A DNA stretch of 64,000 nt from Multifurca ochricompacta (Eukaryota > Basidiomycota > Agaricomycetes > Russulales > Russulaceae): NCBI GenBank assembly GCA_022496185.1, contig WTXG01000023.1, positions 248,001 to 312,000 of the forward strand. Reading direction: 5' to 3'. The position numbers and the translations under genes were made by a program. The number at the start of each line of letters is the position of its first letter. Position 1 is the first letter of the stretch. The notes beneath the pieces were generated by a model. The model made no database searches, was not told the DNA's origin, and saw nothing but the letters and a program-made list of their open reading frames with translations. Shown here piece by piece: positions 33,580-45,574 of the stretch.

Positions 33580-35478
33580 TCAGATGTTTCTAACCTCAAT
33601 ATCCGCAGAGCCTACCTTACTTTCAATCACCTCTTTGACCATCTCCTCGCTTGGCTCGTTTACTTCAATGACCCTCCTCTCCTTTTCCAACAAACCGCGG
33701 AATTCTTGAGGAAGCACATCCCGTTCGAAGTTGAAGCCCTGTGATGTCAGGAGTGCTTTGGTGACAGCCTCAGAGAACTTGGCAGGATGAGCTGTGGAGA
33801 GCACGACCTGAACAATCGATGACGTGCTGGTGGAGCAGACACAGTGTATCAAATGACCCTCCTTTTTTTGATAGAACTTACTTTGTGGCGGAAACAATCC
33901 GTGCGGCAGAGAGGCCCACCGCTGTGTGTGGATCGGCTATGTATGAGGGGCTTCTGGTGAAGTATTGCTTTATAGTTTCGAGTGTCTGAGAGGGTGTCAT
34001 CGCTGGGAAGAGTCAGTGGCCACCCCTATGACATACCTGATCGTCCGAAACGCGCTCAGCCATAAAATCACGCCTCGCCAGCTCCAGCACCTCGACAGGC
34101 ACTTCAACGCGCCCGTCAGTTTTCATATTTCTCATCCAACCATCCACCGTTGCTCCGGCTGAAGATAGTCTGACGTTGTCAGGACCTGTGTTGGATGACT
34201 CATACGCAAGGTACCAGAGAAGGCGCTCAAAGTTACTCGACACGAGGATATCCATTGCTGGGCTCAATGTCGCCTGAACCTCACCATGCACTTTCTTGAG
34301 ATCAGAGGCATCTTCTGGGAGCACTGTTGCACGAGGGCTAGAATCTACTTTTTCGTATCGGCCGCTGCGCCAGAACCGGGAAAGAATGTCATTGGAGTTG
34401 GTCGCAATAACGAGCTTTCCCATGGGAAGGCCCATACTTTTTGCATAATAACCAGCGAGAACATCGCCAAAATTTCCTGTTGGAACGACGAATTGTAACT
34501 CGGGGCTGTCGGTTTTCAGGACCTGCCTGCTGACGTGGAAGTAGGCAACAAAATAATAGACGGTCTGAGCGAGGATGCGCGCCCAATTAATAGAATTAAC
34601 AGCGCCAAGATGATATTTCTCGTTGAAGGGCTTGTTTGCAAATAGCGTCTTGACAATGTCCTAAGGGATTATCTTGAGAGGTGCACCCGCGTCCACCGCG
34701 TGTAACACCTACCTGGCACTCGTCAAACGTACCCCTTACGGCGATATTGTGGACATTAGGGTCCGTGACGGTTGTCATCTGCGCTTCCTGCACAGGTGAA
34801 ACACGACCCTTGGGGTGCAAGATGAATATGGACACATTCTTTTTTCCTCTCAAGCCATAGATAGCAGCGCTGCAGCCCGTATAAAGTTAGAGTACGTGAT
34901 CTTGCGCAACCGTCCGCATCACGTACCTCCCAGTATCACCACTAGTAGCGCCTACCACAGTCAGACTTTCCGGTCGCTCTCCAGGTAATTTCCGCGCGTT
35001 TCTCCTTGCAAGGAAAAACTCGAACAAGTTTCCTAAGAGCTGCAATGCCACATCCTTGAACGCAAAAGTGGGTCCGTGGAAGAGCTCTAGAACGAATTTT
35101 TTGTCATTGAGCTTTGTCACGGGTGTAACATCCGGGTGTCTGAATGTGCTGTAAGACCTGTTCACAAGGGTGCGGAGCTCATCGGTCGAGATCTCGTCAG
35201 GTGAGACGTAAAGAGAGAGTATGGCCACTGAAAGGTCGACAAAAGAATATGATTTCCATTCCTCTTGCCAGCTTTCGGGCAAAGAGGGTATGCGTTCTGG
35301 GATGTACAACCCGCCATTGGGTGCGAGACCAGTCAAGACGGCCTAAAGCGGGCCGCAAGGATATTCAGTTCAGAACATAGCTCATAGGTTCGAAAGGTAA
35401 TGAAAAGAGAAAGAGGAATTAATTGACCTCTTCAAAGGTGAGGGGATTATCCCCGCCACGAGTAGAGAAATACTTCAT
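33580..35478 (-). CDS. THR4: Threonine synthase
   Basis: Start ATG at 35478 (MKYFSTRGGDNPLTFEE), stop TGA at 33580-33582, about six exons. The N-terminus joins EE to AVLTGLAPNGGLYIPERIP. The PLP lysine lies in HGPTFAFKDVALQLLGN. The phosphate-binding region SLTVVGATSGDTG is followed after an intron by the conserved GLRGKKNVSIFILHPKGRVS. FVVPTGNFGDVLAGYYAKSM and NDILSRFWRSG are also typical. The C-terminus is STAHPAKFSEAVTKAL and downstream helices. The enzyme converts O-phosphohomoserine to threonine and phosphate, the last step of threonine synthesis, in the cytosol. The length fits fungal enzymes (about 520 residues) and I see no break. Confidence 0.97.
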
Positions 35479-35985
35479 GAGTTGATGAAGCTGAAGGTGA
35501 AGTAGATACGGGTGTGGGTGTCATCACTCCCTTAGGGACTCACGTGGAATTATAAACCCCGCGTGAGCGCGCTAGGGCCACACTATTTAATTGGTGACTA
35601 CTCGACCATTCACCACTATCTGTTCAATAAATATCTCTCTCTCTTTTCCCGTAGAGAGACTATGCTGCTTTGAAAGAGGTTCATGCCCTGTTCTGTTTGA
35701 CCGCCGGTTTCTGGCACAAGCTTGTCAAGCCTGTCACCAGAGACGACCATCGTACAGAACGGGGAGAGTTCCTCCCTTTCATAATAAGCATATCGTCTCT
35801 TCTTGGAATCCAGAATTAATCATAATCATTTCTGAGGGTTTTCTTGTGCCATGCTGTGCTGCGGGATAATCGTATAATAACCTCTCTGATCCCATCACGA
35901 TTATATCTCGCAACACATTTCGGGGTTCTAAATCTTCCTGGCTTCTAGCTTAGCTTACGCGAAGAGGCTACGACACCCTATATCC
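35479..35985. other. Intergenic, 0.5 kb
   Basis: Lies between the threonine synthase start and the SerRS stop, both on the minus strand. It should hold the THR4 promoter and the SES1 3' UTR. No gene is supported. Confidence 0.55.
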
Positions 35986-37726
35986 TCAAACCTGTTTGCG
36001 CTGCATGTTCTTGGGTAATTCTTTCACCCAAGGAAGAAAGTCACGGCCTTGCATATAAGGCTGGAGAACCTCTGGGATTCGTAAGCCCTACAAAGTAAAG
36101 TTAGTGGCGATTACCTACTCGAGCTAATCCAGACGTACTTCAGCGGTCTGGTAATTCTCAACTAAACAACACAAAGCACGCTCAGTGGCGCAGAGTGTGC
36201 CGTTGAGCATGTGGACATAGGCTTTCCTGGCTTGGTCTTTGCTCTTCAACCCACAGCGGACCTCCAGTCTTCGGCTTTCTGTCAATGCACGCGTTGGTAC
36301 GGACACTTAGACATCGGCGGTGACGATCACTCACGATAATCAGTACAGTTTGAGCACGAGACGAGTTCCTTGTATGCCCCTTGGAAGGGGAACCAAGCCT
36401 CAAGATCATATTTTTGTGACGCTGCAAGGTTCAGCGCGCCAGAGACGATTGCCACTACGCGATACGGGATCTTAAGGCTCTGATAGAAATCCTCGGAGGC
36501 GGCGATCATAGAATCGAACACCTGCCACGACTTTTCTGGTTCGGTGATGCAGAACTGTTCGACCTTCTCAAACTGATGCACGCGGAAAATGCCCCACATA
36601 TCACGGCCGGCTGAACCCGCCTCCTTGCGGAAACATGTTGAATAGCCCGCATATTTGATTGGAAGCTGTTTCTCTGGGTTCTCGAACCACTCGTCCGAGT
36701 GGAATGCAGAGATGGGCTGCTCCGATGTGGCAATGAGGTACTTTTCATCGTCGCTTCCAATAACCTAGAAGATAGGCGTAGGATCATTACGGACACAGCG
36801 GGGCGTTCAAGGTATGATGTACCTTGTATAACTCTTCGTCAAACTGATCCAGTTGTGCAGTCTTCGCCATGATATCCTTACTCATCATAAACGGAGGCTG
36901 GATTTTCTTGTACCCCCGCTTGTGCAGAAAGTCGAGCCCATATGAGATGAGTGCCTGATTGAGGTCGATACCATCATTCGTGAGGAAGTAACCACGGTGA
37001 CCAGAGATCTTGGCCCCTGAAGAAATCGTTGGAAAGGGAATCAGCAGTGGATAGGGGCGCATAGGCATACCCCGTTCAAGGTCCATCGCGTCTAGTCTGA
37101 GCAAAACCTCATGGTGGGCCAGAATGTCAGACTTCTTCTCCACTTGGCCATTAGGTCCGTCGGGATGCCATGTCTTGAGCGTGGCATTGTCATCCTAGAG
37201 AAAGTGTTATTGTGCAGGGAAGAAGCGCGGGTGACCAATGTACCTCCGTTTGGCTGACTGGAACGCCTTTATTAACGATATTACCGATTGTGCTTGCTTT
37301 CTGACGCATAGCAAGTTCGGCGTCACGCGTTTCTTTACGCTTTGCATCTACTTGCGTGTCAATAATCTTCTTTTCAGCGAGAAGGTCATCGGCGTTCTCC
37401 TTCGCCTGCGACAATTTGAATCGATTTTTTGGTGCAGTTTCACAGATACTGTGATACGCATACCTTCTTCTTAAGACCGATCTGTTTTTGTAGTGCGTTT
37501 GACTGTTTGCTTAAGCCGTTAGCCTCAAAGTCGACTATCGAAGCAATTTTATTCGTAAACATAGATGCTTTTGAGTCTTTTTCCGCGCACTCTTTACCCA
37601 GTCTTGGTACATCTGAATAACTTCATCTACGACTTCCACCGAGTGACCGCGCTTGCGTTGCGACTCGCGGATCTCATCTGAATTTCCTCCTTTGCTGTCG
37701 ATGAAGTTTGTTACGTCTAGTGTCAT
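35986..37726 (-). CDS. SES1: Seryl-tRNA synthetase, cytosolic
   Basis: Start ATG at 37726 ([20 protein letters not shown]), stop TGA at 35986-35988, about seven exons. The N-terminal tRNA-binding coiled coil includes [14 protein letters not shown] spliced to [11 protein letters not shown] and [20 protein letters not shown]. The class II core shows motif 1 ([20 protein letters not shown]), motif 2 ([20 protein letters not shown]) and [14 protein letters not shown]. The C-terminal part includes [40 protein letters not shown] and a short basic tail. The enzyme charges tRNA-Ser (and tRNA-Sec where present) with serine in the cytosol. Length is near the usual 460 residues. The sequence reads in frame through all introns. 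Confidence 0.97.
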
Positions 37727-38123
37727 ATTAGTGGTATATGATGTGTTCGATATGATAGATAATTGAAGTTGTAAGTCAAGGTGAGGGTGCTCGATTCAAA
37801 TTTAATTTATTGATCGATAAGATTTTTTATTTTATTTTAAAAATAACACAATAAAAAATATGTGAATATGTGATTTTTGTTTTTGTGTCGTGTCGGAGTA
37901 TGAAATAGGTAAGTTAGATAAGGATATGTTGTCGGTTAATACTTAAATTAAATTTAATAACCCCCTCCCCTCCCCCGTCCAAGGCAAGGCAAGGCAAGGC
38001 GGCGGTGAGCGGTGACATTATCACAGTATACCCTCCCTCTTCCTGTCCTGTCTATCTTCTATCTCCACTCTCTCTTGTCTCAGTTCTCAGCCTAATCCTC
38101 GTTCATTCTCTTCATATTTCACA
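37727..38123. promoter_or_regulatory. Divergent promoter between SES1 and an acidic protein gene
   Basis: About 400 bp of strongly AT-rich DNA (37790-37960) followed by a C-rich tract, an (AAGGC)4 array and a pyrimidine-rich stretch just before the ATG at 38124. No gene content. Confidence 0.6.
37981..38000. repeat. (AAGGC)4 pentanucleotide repeat
   Basis: Four perfect AAGGC units in the divergent promoter. Confidence 0.9.
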
Positions 38124-38895
38124 ATGCTCAAACTCCTCCGCCGGATCTCCTCCTCTATATACCCACGCTCTGATCGACCTTGGAGCGATGATGGTACTTC
38201 TCACTTTTCTTTCTCAATTTCCCGTGAGATCTCATAGTTAGCGTCCAGCCACATCAAATGCGCCGACTATCGGCCGCAAGCGGAGGATGAGCGATGATGA
38301 TGATGATGTGCAGGACGCGGGGTCCTCGCGGAAACGCCGCGGACAGCTTGAGCGTCAGGACACGTCCGACCTGAGTGAGCTGGGGATTAAGGCCAGTGAG
38401 GCGGATCCCGGTGTGAAGGAGGTCACGCGGGGGGTAAAAGAGGTTGAACTAGAGGATAAAAAGGAAGGGACCTTCGCCGATGACGATGGCAAAGGCACAA
38501 CCAAGGACGCACCCGAGACGGAGACGGAGACGGCAGACGGCGAGTCTAACGTTGCACTTCCCTTTAACCCGGGCCGTGTACCACAGAAAGATGATGGCGC
38601 CTCTCAAGACACTACAGTGACCAGTGATAACCTGGAGACCTTAGTTGATCAATCGGAGGCGGTTGCTGCTGACGCCCCCCCAACAGACTCGCCAGACATA
38701 GTAGCATCCGGATCCACAGATGTCAAGCAACCGCCAGCTCAAGTCGGAAAGGAGAACGAACAATTAGATTCTACCCCAGGAGCTAGCAGCGATCAAGTCG
38801 CCAGTGCAACGGAAACGGTCCCACGTAGTCCAAAGTCTAGCGTCGTCACTACCCACTCCCCGGAGGCGGGTGGTAACACTGTCCCAGCCCATTGA
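38124..38895 (+). CDS. Hypothetical acidic disordered protein
   Basis: Two exons. The first starts at ATG 38124 (MLKLLRRISSSIYPRSDRPW) and the second is joined by a short GTACTT..CAG intron at ATSNAPTIGRKRRMSDDDDD. The remainder is Glu/Asp/Thr/Ser-rich and ends GGNTVPAH at 38893-38895. The motif GRKRRM followed by DDDDD and SRKRRGQ resembles a bipartite nuclear signal. No folded domain is visible and I cannot name the family. The amphipathic N-terminus could also be read as a targeting peptide. About 240 residues. Confidence 0.6.
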
Positions 38896-39602
38896 TACCC
38901 TCTCGCCCTCTCTCTCAGTTTAAGTTGTCGATGTTGTCGATGTGATGTGTTTTCACGTCTACGCTTGTTCTATTTGCGTAGCTGTATCTACCCGGACGGA
39001 GTTGTACAAATTTACTAATTATCCAACATTTAACAACTTAACTATCTCTGGCAGCACTCGAATCCAACTTAGATCATCTAACATATCTGTGCGGATCAAA
39101 ACGTTGCGACAATGGTGTCTTTGTCTCTGAATGATCCTGGGCAGCGTTGTGTAGCCTCCGTGTGCTGTGTGCTGTGTGCTGTGTGCTGTGTACTGTGTAC
39201 TGTGTGCACTAAAATGAGGAAAATGTATGATCGCCTTTCTTTCGAGCTGAGCGCATTCAATGATCGAAGAGCGTGTTGAGGCCGTGTACTCTCCTCGCTA
39301 CCCGTTGAACTCTCCAATCGTCCCTCCCCTCAGTCCACTTGACTCAGAGCTTGACTCAAGTCTATCACCACATATTGAGCCTATACTGCGTCCACTTTGC
39401 CGTCTTCCATCTTAATTACCCTATGGACGACTTCCAGTTTCAAAATGACTAATTAATGCCTCGTGGCCTTCACCACACACGGAGGCGTGTAAAGCTGCAG
39501 CACACGCACAGGTATATAATGATGACCCCCATGCGCACAGCATCCCCCTTTGCTGCCTCTGCTCTGTCTCTATCAAGTCTAAGCCTCTCGTGTGGTTAGC
39601 TC
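38896..39602. other. Intergenic with a heptanucleotide repeat
   Basis: 0.7 kb holding the 3' UTR of the acidic protein gene and the promoter of the next. Nothing else is seen apart from the repeat at 39160-39208. Confidence 0.6.
39160..39208. repeat. (GTGTGCT)n heptanucleotide repeat
   Basis: About seven units of period 7; later units change GTGTGCT to GTGTACT. Confidence 0.85.
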
Positions 39603-41280
39603 ATGGCTCATTTCTTCCCCGCTGGCTCACGTCTGGATGTTGAGCGACCCTCATCCTACACCCGTCGAACGCCCTCTCGCAACGTATTGCGGGAGGGGGG
39701 TGACGACTCTCCAGCAGAAAGTCGTCTGGGCCGCCCCTCACATATCAATTGGTTACAGAACTCGTTGTCTGCGACCCAAGCGAGCCCACCGATGCCGAAA
39801 CGGCCCCCTAGCGCTCGGTTAGGTCGTTCTGCCTCTCTCTCGGCCCTTGCGGCCCCATCACCTCTACATCGACAATCCTCTCTCATTAGCAATCATTCTC
39901 TGCAACTCGATAGACTGGCCGGTTGTCGTGCAGATAATCCTGATGCCTCTTCAACGCAACCTCTGGCCAAGCCACTGTCTCCTATATCTGAACGGTCATA
40001 CGTCCCCACGCCTAAACGAGAGTTGGATGTAGAACCAAGCACACCGATATCAGTAGGTGAGCCCAAAATAGGGCTTCAGTCCCTCAGCCTGTGGTTCACG
40101 ATACCCTCTTCACGCAGGTTCGACATACTCCGCCTTCTTACGGCGCCCCCTGAAGCGGTCCATCTCGGCAACTTCGACAAGCTCCCTCCTCACAAATGCA
40201 ACTTCCACTCACCCCCCTACTCTTCCGCCCTTGAACATCACCCCGCTAGATATTCGCCCGGTTTATCCTTCAGTGTCACACCGTGCGGGCCCACAGCTCT
40301 TCTCAACTGTATACGAAGATGCCGCCTCCGAACGCACGGGCAGCTTCGTCACTGCTCGCTCTGTCGTAGGGGACACAGAGGACACAGAAGCCAACGTGGG
40401 GAAGGCAGACGCACACGGTCCCTCGGGGTCCACAACCCTCTACTCATCAGCTTCACCTCCCGCTGGTGGGGTGGACCCGTCCACAGACCCGGACCGTGTC
40501 ACGGATGGTACCCCCACGCTCACCACCACGCCTCCCAGCGGTAGTGGCAGCGGGGGTGACAGCAGCTCAGGCTCCCAACCTCATGCCCGCCCTCGCCCAC
40601 ACAGAAACGCACCTGCGTCTGGCGGAAGCGGTGGCGGCACATCCGACACGTTCATCTGGCACCGCTGGACTAAGGGACTCTCATTTGGTAGTGCACTTTC
40701 ACGTCCGTCCTTCTCCGCTGCGCAGCGTGCCTGCGCCGCGCTTGCGCGCCTCCCACCGTTACCCATGTTACTCTTCTGGGCGGGCTTCCTTGCGCCGTGG
40801 TGCTGGCTTATCGGTGGCTGGCTCATTACCGAAGGCCGCTGGGAGGAGAGCGGAAAGGCCCGCGCGGCACTTCCGTTGTGGAAATCACGGAGGGGGCCAA
40901 CGGCGGGTGCGAGGGGCCGTCAGGGAAAGGGTGGGCAGAGCAAGGGGAAGGCCGTCAGTGGGCCACACGATTCATTTGCGAAGGATTTGGAGAAGAGTGA
41001 TGCGGTGACTATAGAAGGGCAAGCGAGTAGAGAGGAAAGAGGTGTTGGTCCACACCGACATCATTGGGTGCCGGCGCGCTGGAACCGTGCGCGTACGGCG
41101 GCACCGGCGCCGGAAGATCCTTCAGACGGTGGGACCCAGAAGGAGAAGGTGGTCACGTTCGTGAAGCCGTACAGCGCCGAGGTCTGGGTGTATCGCTGCC
41201 GGCTTGCGGCCGTCGTGAGTGCCCTGATACTTTTGACGGCTTTTATCGTCACACTCATCGTCCTCCGGGGTTCAAATTGA
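39603..41280 (+). CDS. Ser-rich membrane protein, unknown function
   Basis: Two exons, 39603-40056 and 40118-41280, join in phase at TPISVG/STYSAFLRRP, giving about 538 residues. The first 330 residues are Ser/Pro/Arg-rich and disordered. Two hydrophobic segments follow: PMLLFWAGFLAPWCWLIGGW (about residues 385-410) and, at the very C-terminus, LAAVVSALILLTAFIVTLIV. They are separated by a basic Gly/Lys-rich linker. The FWAGFLAPWCWLIGGW signature resembles a motif I have seen in uncharacterised fungal Ser-rich proteins, but I can give no function. A peripheral membrane or cell-cortex anchor is a guess. Confidence 0.75.
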
Positions 41281-41645
41281 TAGGAATAAAGTATGTAATA
41301 CTTCGTGTTTCATTTAGATTATTAGCCACTTCGGACTTCTCTTGGCAGAGATGCACTATTATTCTATAGACGTACTATATGCTTGCACAACGGATTGGGT
41401 TCGGGACAGGCGCAATCAACAGACGCTTTTCTGCGAGTCAACCTGTACGATACCTCATGTATTCTAGCCATTGATCGTGCACTCTCTTCACAGGTCTGGT
41501 CATAACTCAAGATCGGTTCACACTGTACTGGCTCCAGCGAATAAAGATAAAGTAACTAGGACTTATATAATAATACAGATGTACTTGTAACAACATGGGT
41601 AAAGCATCCACATGTAGGATAGCAATAGATAGCGAGAATGATGGA
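41281..41645. other. Intergenic between convergent genes
   Basis: Holds the 3' flanks of the Ser-rich membrane protein and IRE1. No gene seen. Confidence 0.6.
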
Positions 41646-44600
41646 TTAATCGACAAGATCAAAATATGAGCGAAACATGGACTCTTGACGCAGGGTGGAA
41701 TTGGCGATGACCGAATACACATGAAGGACGAGACGTGGGTAACGACGTGTGAAATAGGACAGGTATCCTTCTGGCATGGAGCCAACGTGGCGCTTGACGT
41801 TGTCAGGTAGGTCCTGGTAGTGGTGTTTCTGGATGACGAAATAGACAGTGTGTCAAATGCAAGACTCGTTAAAAAAAAAAAGAACGTTGCATTTGGGCAT
41901 TACACTCACCTTGTTCCGAAGAGCGCGGAGGAGGTCTTGTACTGATCGTCCGTCATACTTCCTGAATTTGCCTAGATTCTCTACAAAGATTTTGTCTAAC
42001 CGAGACGGCCAGTCCGGGCCCACCACGTTGATAGCATTATTTTCCAGCAAGACGAGGTGCGGATCCCGGGGGTCACGACACATGATCTCGAAGCGGTCAG
42101 AAGCGTCTTGCAAAAATCCAAGCCGCCGACCAGGGTCCCAGAAATAGGGATGCATGAGACAAGTCGTTGTATCGGGCCTTCACAGAAAGTCAGGTTGCAG
42201 TGTCAGCGGAAATGAAATCACAACGCACCTGTCCGCAGCCTCGGCTGCGAGCATGGAGTTAATAAGGTCCACAGCTTCTGAACCCTCTTCCCCAAAACCC
42301 TCAAGCCCTTGCAGCGACTTCTGGTCCCGTATAATGTTGATCTCCCGCTCGAAGCGGTCGCCAAACGGATGTCCACCGTTCGTGAGGCAATAATAGTAAA
42401 GACACCCAAGTGCAAAGATGTCCACCGACTTTGTGAGCCGCGTAGTTGATTTCCCTTTACCAGAATGGTTGCTCCCAGTAGTAGTACTAATACTGTCGCG
42501 CGAACTCTGCGAGTGGTCGTCAGTGATAGTCTCGTCGAGCTTGACTTCACCCCGTAAGATCTCTGGTGCCCTCCACCCAAACGTCCCTACGCCCATCGCG
42601 CCACCTGCGGTCGGTAAGAAACTCGTCTGGTCCAGCTCGAGTTTCCGACAGAGCCCAAAGTCGGAAATCAACATCCGATGCCCATTTGACTCGCCCTTCT
42701 TTGCACCTGAAATGAGGATATTTTGTGGTTTTATATCGCGATGCACAATCTTAAGCGCGTGTAAGTGTCTCAAGCCAGAAGTAATTTGCCTCACGGCGCG
42801 CTTGGGATTGAAGGAGATAGCAATATCGCGGAACAGGTCTGGCCGTTCGATGATGTCCGCAAGCGACGCAGGGCACAACTCGAGGGCGATGTAAAGGAAA
42901 TTTTCATGCGCCTCTTGGTAATAGTAGCGGATAACGTTCGGGTGATCATCCGCATCCTTGAGAAGGTTCACTTCGCGGTGAGCGAGAGTAACGAAGTCGC
43001 GGAGGAGGCGTTTGACTGCTACCGCGCGAGCTTGCAAGGAGCCCTGATAGACAACAGTCCCATGCGAACCATACCCTGATTTAATGAGCATTATTTCCTG
43101 GGACGCAACTAGTGGAAAACATTACCAAGAACAGTTTCCGAAACAACCAACGACGGTGTAGCCGGTGGCACCGGCGTTGGTGGAGGGACCACCAATGACG
43201 TTCTCGGCACGGCTACATATACCTCCTCGCTGCCATCACCCTCATTCTCGGGCTCTTCGCCACCCTCGGCAGAAGCATCTTTTGTCTCACCCTTCCGCCT
43301 TCTTCGACGCCTACGGTGCTTCTTCTTGACTTCACCGACATCCTCCACGCCTTCTGCAGACTCCGCTTTGGCAGGAGACAGTTTCATATCGTCACCTATA
43401 GCAGGGGATAGAATAGCGGTATCCAATGCGATCGTTGATCCCGTAGTCAATGTCTCAGGTGTGAGCAACGGTTCGGTGGAAGCAGGGAGGGTATCCTCAG
43501 GTAATATTACTCTCGTCCCTGGATTACCTTCAACATCATGGGGCTCTGAGGGGACTGAATAAGGCACATAATCGGCAAGCTTCAGTAACGCTGCCTCCAT
43601 AGCTGAGGCCTCCTTGTGGAGCAACTCATTATCGGAGACAGATCCCACAACTGGCGTACTTCTAGCGTACGCTCGCTGTGGTGTTGCCCTTCTGAACCAT
43701 AGCAATGTCCCAACCGTGGTTGTCAACGCCAGTAGTATTGTGGAAATGGAAGGTGCCCATGAGGCCGATCTGGGTGCTGGAACGCTAACCATCCATTGCC
43801 ATGGCACAACTGGAGTTTTTCCGTCGCCAAGAACGACGGGTTGCTCGCTCCCCGGGAATGCTTGTGAGTTGGTGTTCCCCTGGCGGGTAGGGTCTCCAGT
43901 AGCAGAAGGAAGATGAGGCGCCGCCGGCCCTGGAACACCATCGAGCAGGCGCGCAATCCGCGAGTGGCTGCCAGCTTGAGAGGCCGGATACCTATCAAAC
44001 AACGCCGGTCGATGCCGCCTTCGTAGCACTGCGGGTCGCCGTGCTCGTGAGAGACCACCACGCCCTCTTCTGACTTACCCTCGATGCCCTCAACCATCTG
44101 AATAGGCGGACGCTCCCCAAAGGCGACAAATGGGAAGTGGTCCTGGCTAAGTGCAAAGAGAGAGCCAGTTTCGGGGACGAGTCCGACAAAAGCGGTCTCA
44201 TCACCTGGGAAATCGGGTTGACGCATGGTAGAGGGGAAGATATCCCGGAGACGAAGGTGAGGTTGAAGAAGTACGAAAGGCGAGGCACGTCGGGAAGATT
44301 TGACTACATCAAACACGGCCACGCTGTACGGCGCCAACGCGGTTGTGAGCGCCTAAATGGAAGGGCGAGGTAAAGAGCTTACATAGGATTCGAAAACCTA
44401 TGACCCCATAAAAATTGATTTTCCTCTGGAGGAGATGTGGCGGGGTCAATGCCTCTGCGGGCCTTGAAGGATAGAATATCTCCATTAGGAAGAGGCTCGA
44501 TGTAGAGATCGTCTGCGCTCTGGTGATACGTAGCTTGCCACTCAAGATCTTGATTATTTGGCCCATACGTCGAGAACGACAAATGGTGAACCAATGGTGG

Positions 44601-45444
44601 TCGTGAAGAAGAAGAAGATGGACGAGTGCTTATGGAAACATGGTAGTCTTATTGCGTTAATTACGACTGTCGATAAAAGCGGCGCAAAAGAATGACTCAC
44701 CAGTGCGGCCGACAAAAATCTCGGATGGGTATTGTCGAGATGGTTTGATACCCTCCAACTCATCCAAATCGATGTCCATCACATCTTGCTCAGTAAAGTT
44801 ATTCCAGGCGTCCCATAGGCACTCTGAGTCAAGGGCGGCCTTTATGCGCCCGGTCTCGAGCTCGATGAGTAGGATAGAAGTCTTTTTATGACCCATAAAG
44901 ATACGGCCATCCGCTTCTCCAAAAGAGAAGGGAGTCATGTCGACAAGTTGAGCCATAGAGAATGGGAGGCGTTGGAGAGGAGCGGTGGGGGAGGTGGAGG
45001 TGGCTACGTAGATATCGCCGGACTGAGGTTCAACAATATACGTCTCTTGTGCATCATCTAGGTCACCGTCGAAATCAATGTGCTTGGTGGAGACGAGAGG
45101 CTCGAGTATGGATGGGACGGGCTGAGCAGGGCGGTGTGAAGACGATGGTGGTGGAGACGATGGCATAGACCAGAGTATATTCCCTGTTGAGCGGTTGAGG
45201 GCATGGAACTTGCCATCTACTGAAGCTAAGAGGACAATATTGAGGACCTCGAGAACGTCATCTTCAGTTGTAGAATGTCCAGATGGGGGGAGAAAGTGAA
45301 GCCATTATTGAGACTACTTTCGTACAGACCAATATCGTGACGAAGAGTAACCTTCTTTGCCAATGTGCCGTACGATACCAAGACGATTGCGAGGAGAAAA
45401 ATAAAGGTATGAAGGAAAGATGGTGAAGGCATTTTCTTTATCAT
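41646..45444 (-). CDS. IRE1: Unfolded-protein-response sensor kinase/RNase Ire1
   Basis: Start at ATG 45444 or the in-frame ATG 45432, stop TAA at 41646-41648. A signal peptide (FLHTFIFLLAIVLVSYG) precedes the lumenal beta-propeller region (ALNRSTGNILWSMPSS, SFGEADGRIFMGHKKTSILL, FVAFGERPPIQMVEG). An intron with GTAAGT donor (near 44070) joins to SHSRIARLLDGVPGPAAP. One transmembrane helix follows (APSISTILLALTTTVGTLLW), then a linker with KKKHRRRRRRRK. The kinase domain starts after an intron at GYGSHGTVVYQG and has VAVKRLL, HRDIKPQNILIS, SDFGLCRKLEL and GTFGWRAPEIL. The RNase (KEN) domain at the end has LGFLQDASDRFEIMCRDPRD, FRKYDGRSVQDLLRALRNK and SYFDLVD. Ire1 senses misfolded proteins in the ER lumen, oligomerises and cuts HAC1/HXL1-type mRNA to start the unfolded-protein response. 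All key catalytic motifs are present. Confidence 0.97.
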
Positions 45445-45574
45445 TGGGAAGAACTTTAACAAAAGCTTTTCATGCTGTTCTGTGTGTTGGAATTGGGGGT
45501 GGGATGGGGAGGGATGTTGCGTTAGCGTTAAGGTACGCACAGCCTCGCCTCCCACTCCGTCTCTGGTCTCTGTC
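45445..45574. promoter_or_regulatory. Short bidirectional promoter, IRE1 / JIP5
   Basis: Only about 130 bp separate the first IRE1 ATG (minus) from the JIP5 ATG at 45575 (plus). The spacing forces shared or overlapping control elements. No specific factor site is claimed. Confidence 0.55.

Noticed and set aside
43960..44090. Apparent frame break in the IRE1 lumenal region
   Set aside because: A perfect GTAAGT..CAG intron of about 50 nt restores the frame and joins the conserved RIARLLDG block, so no missing base is needed.
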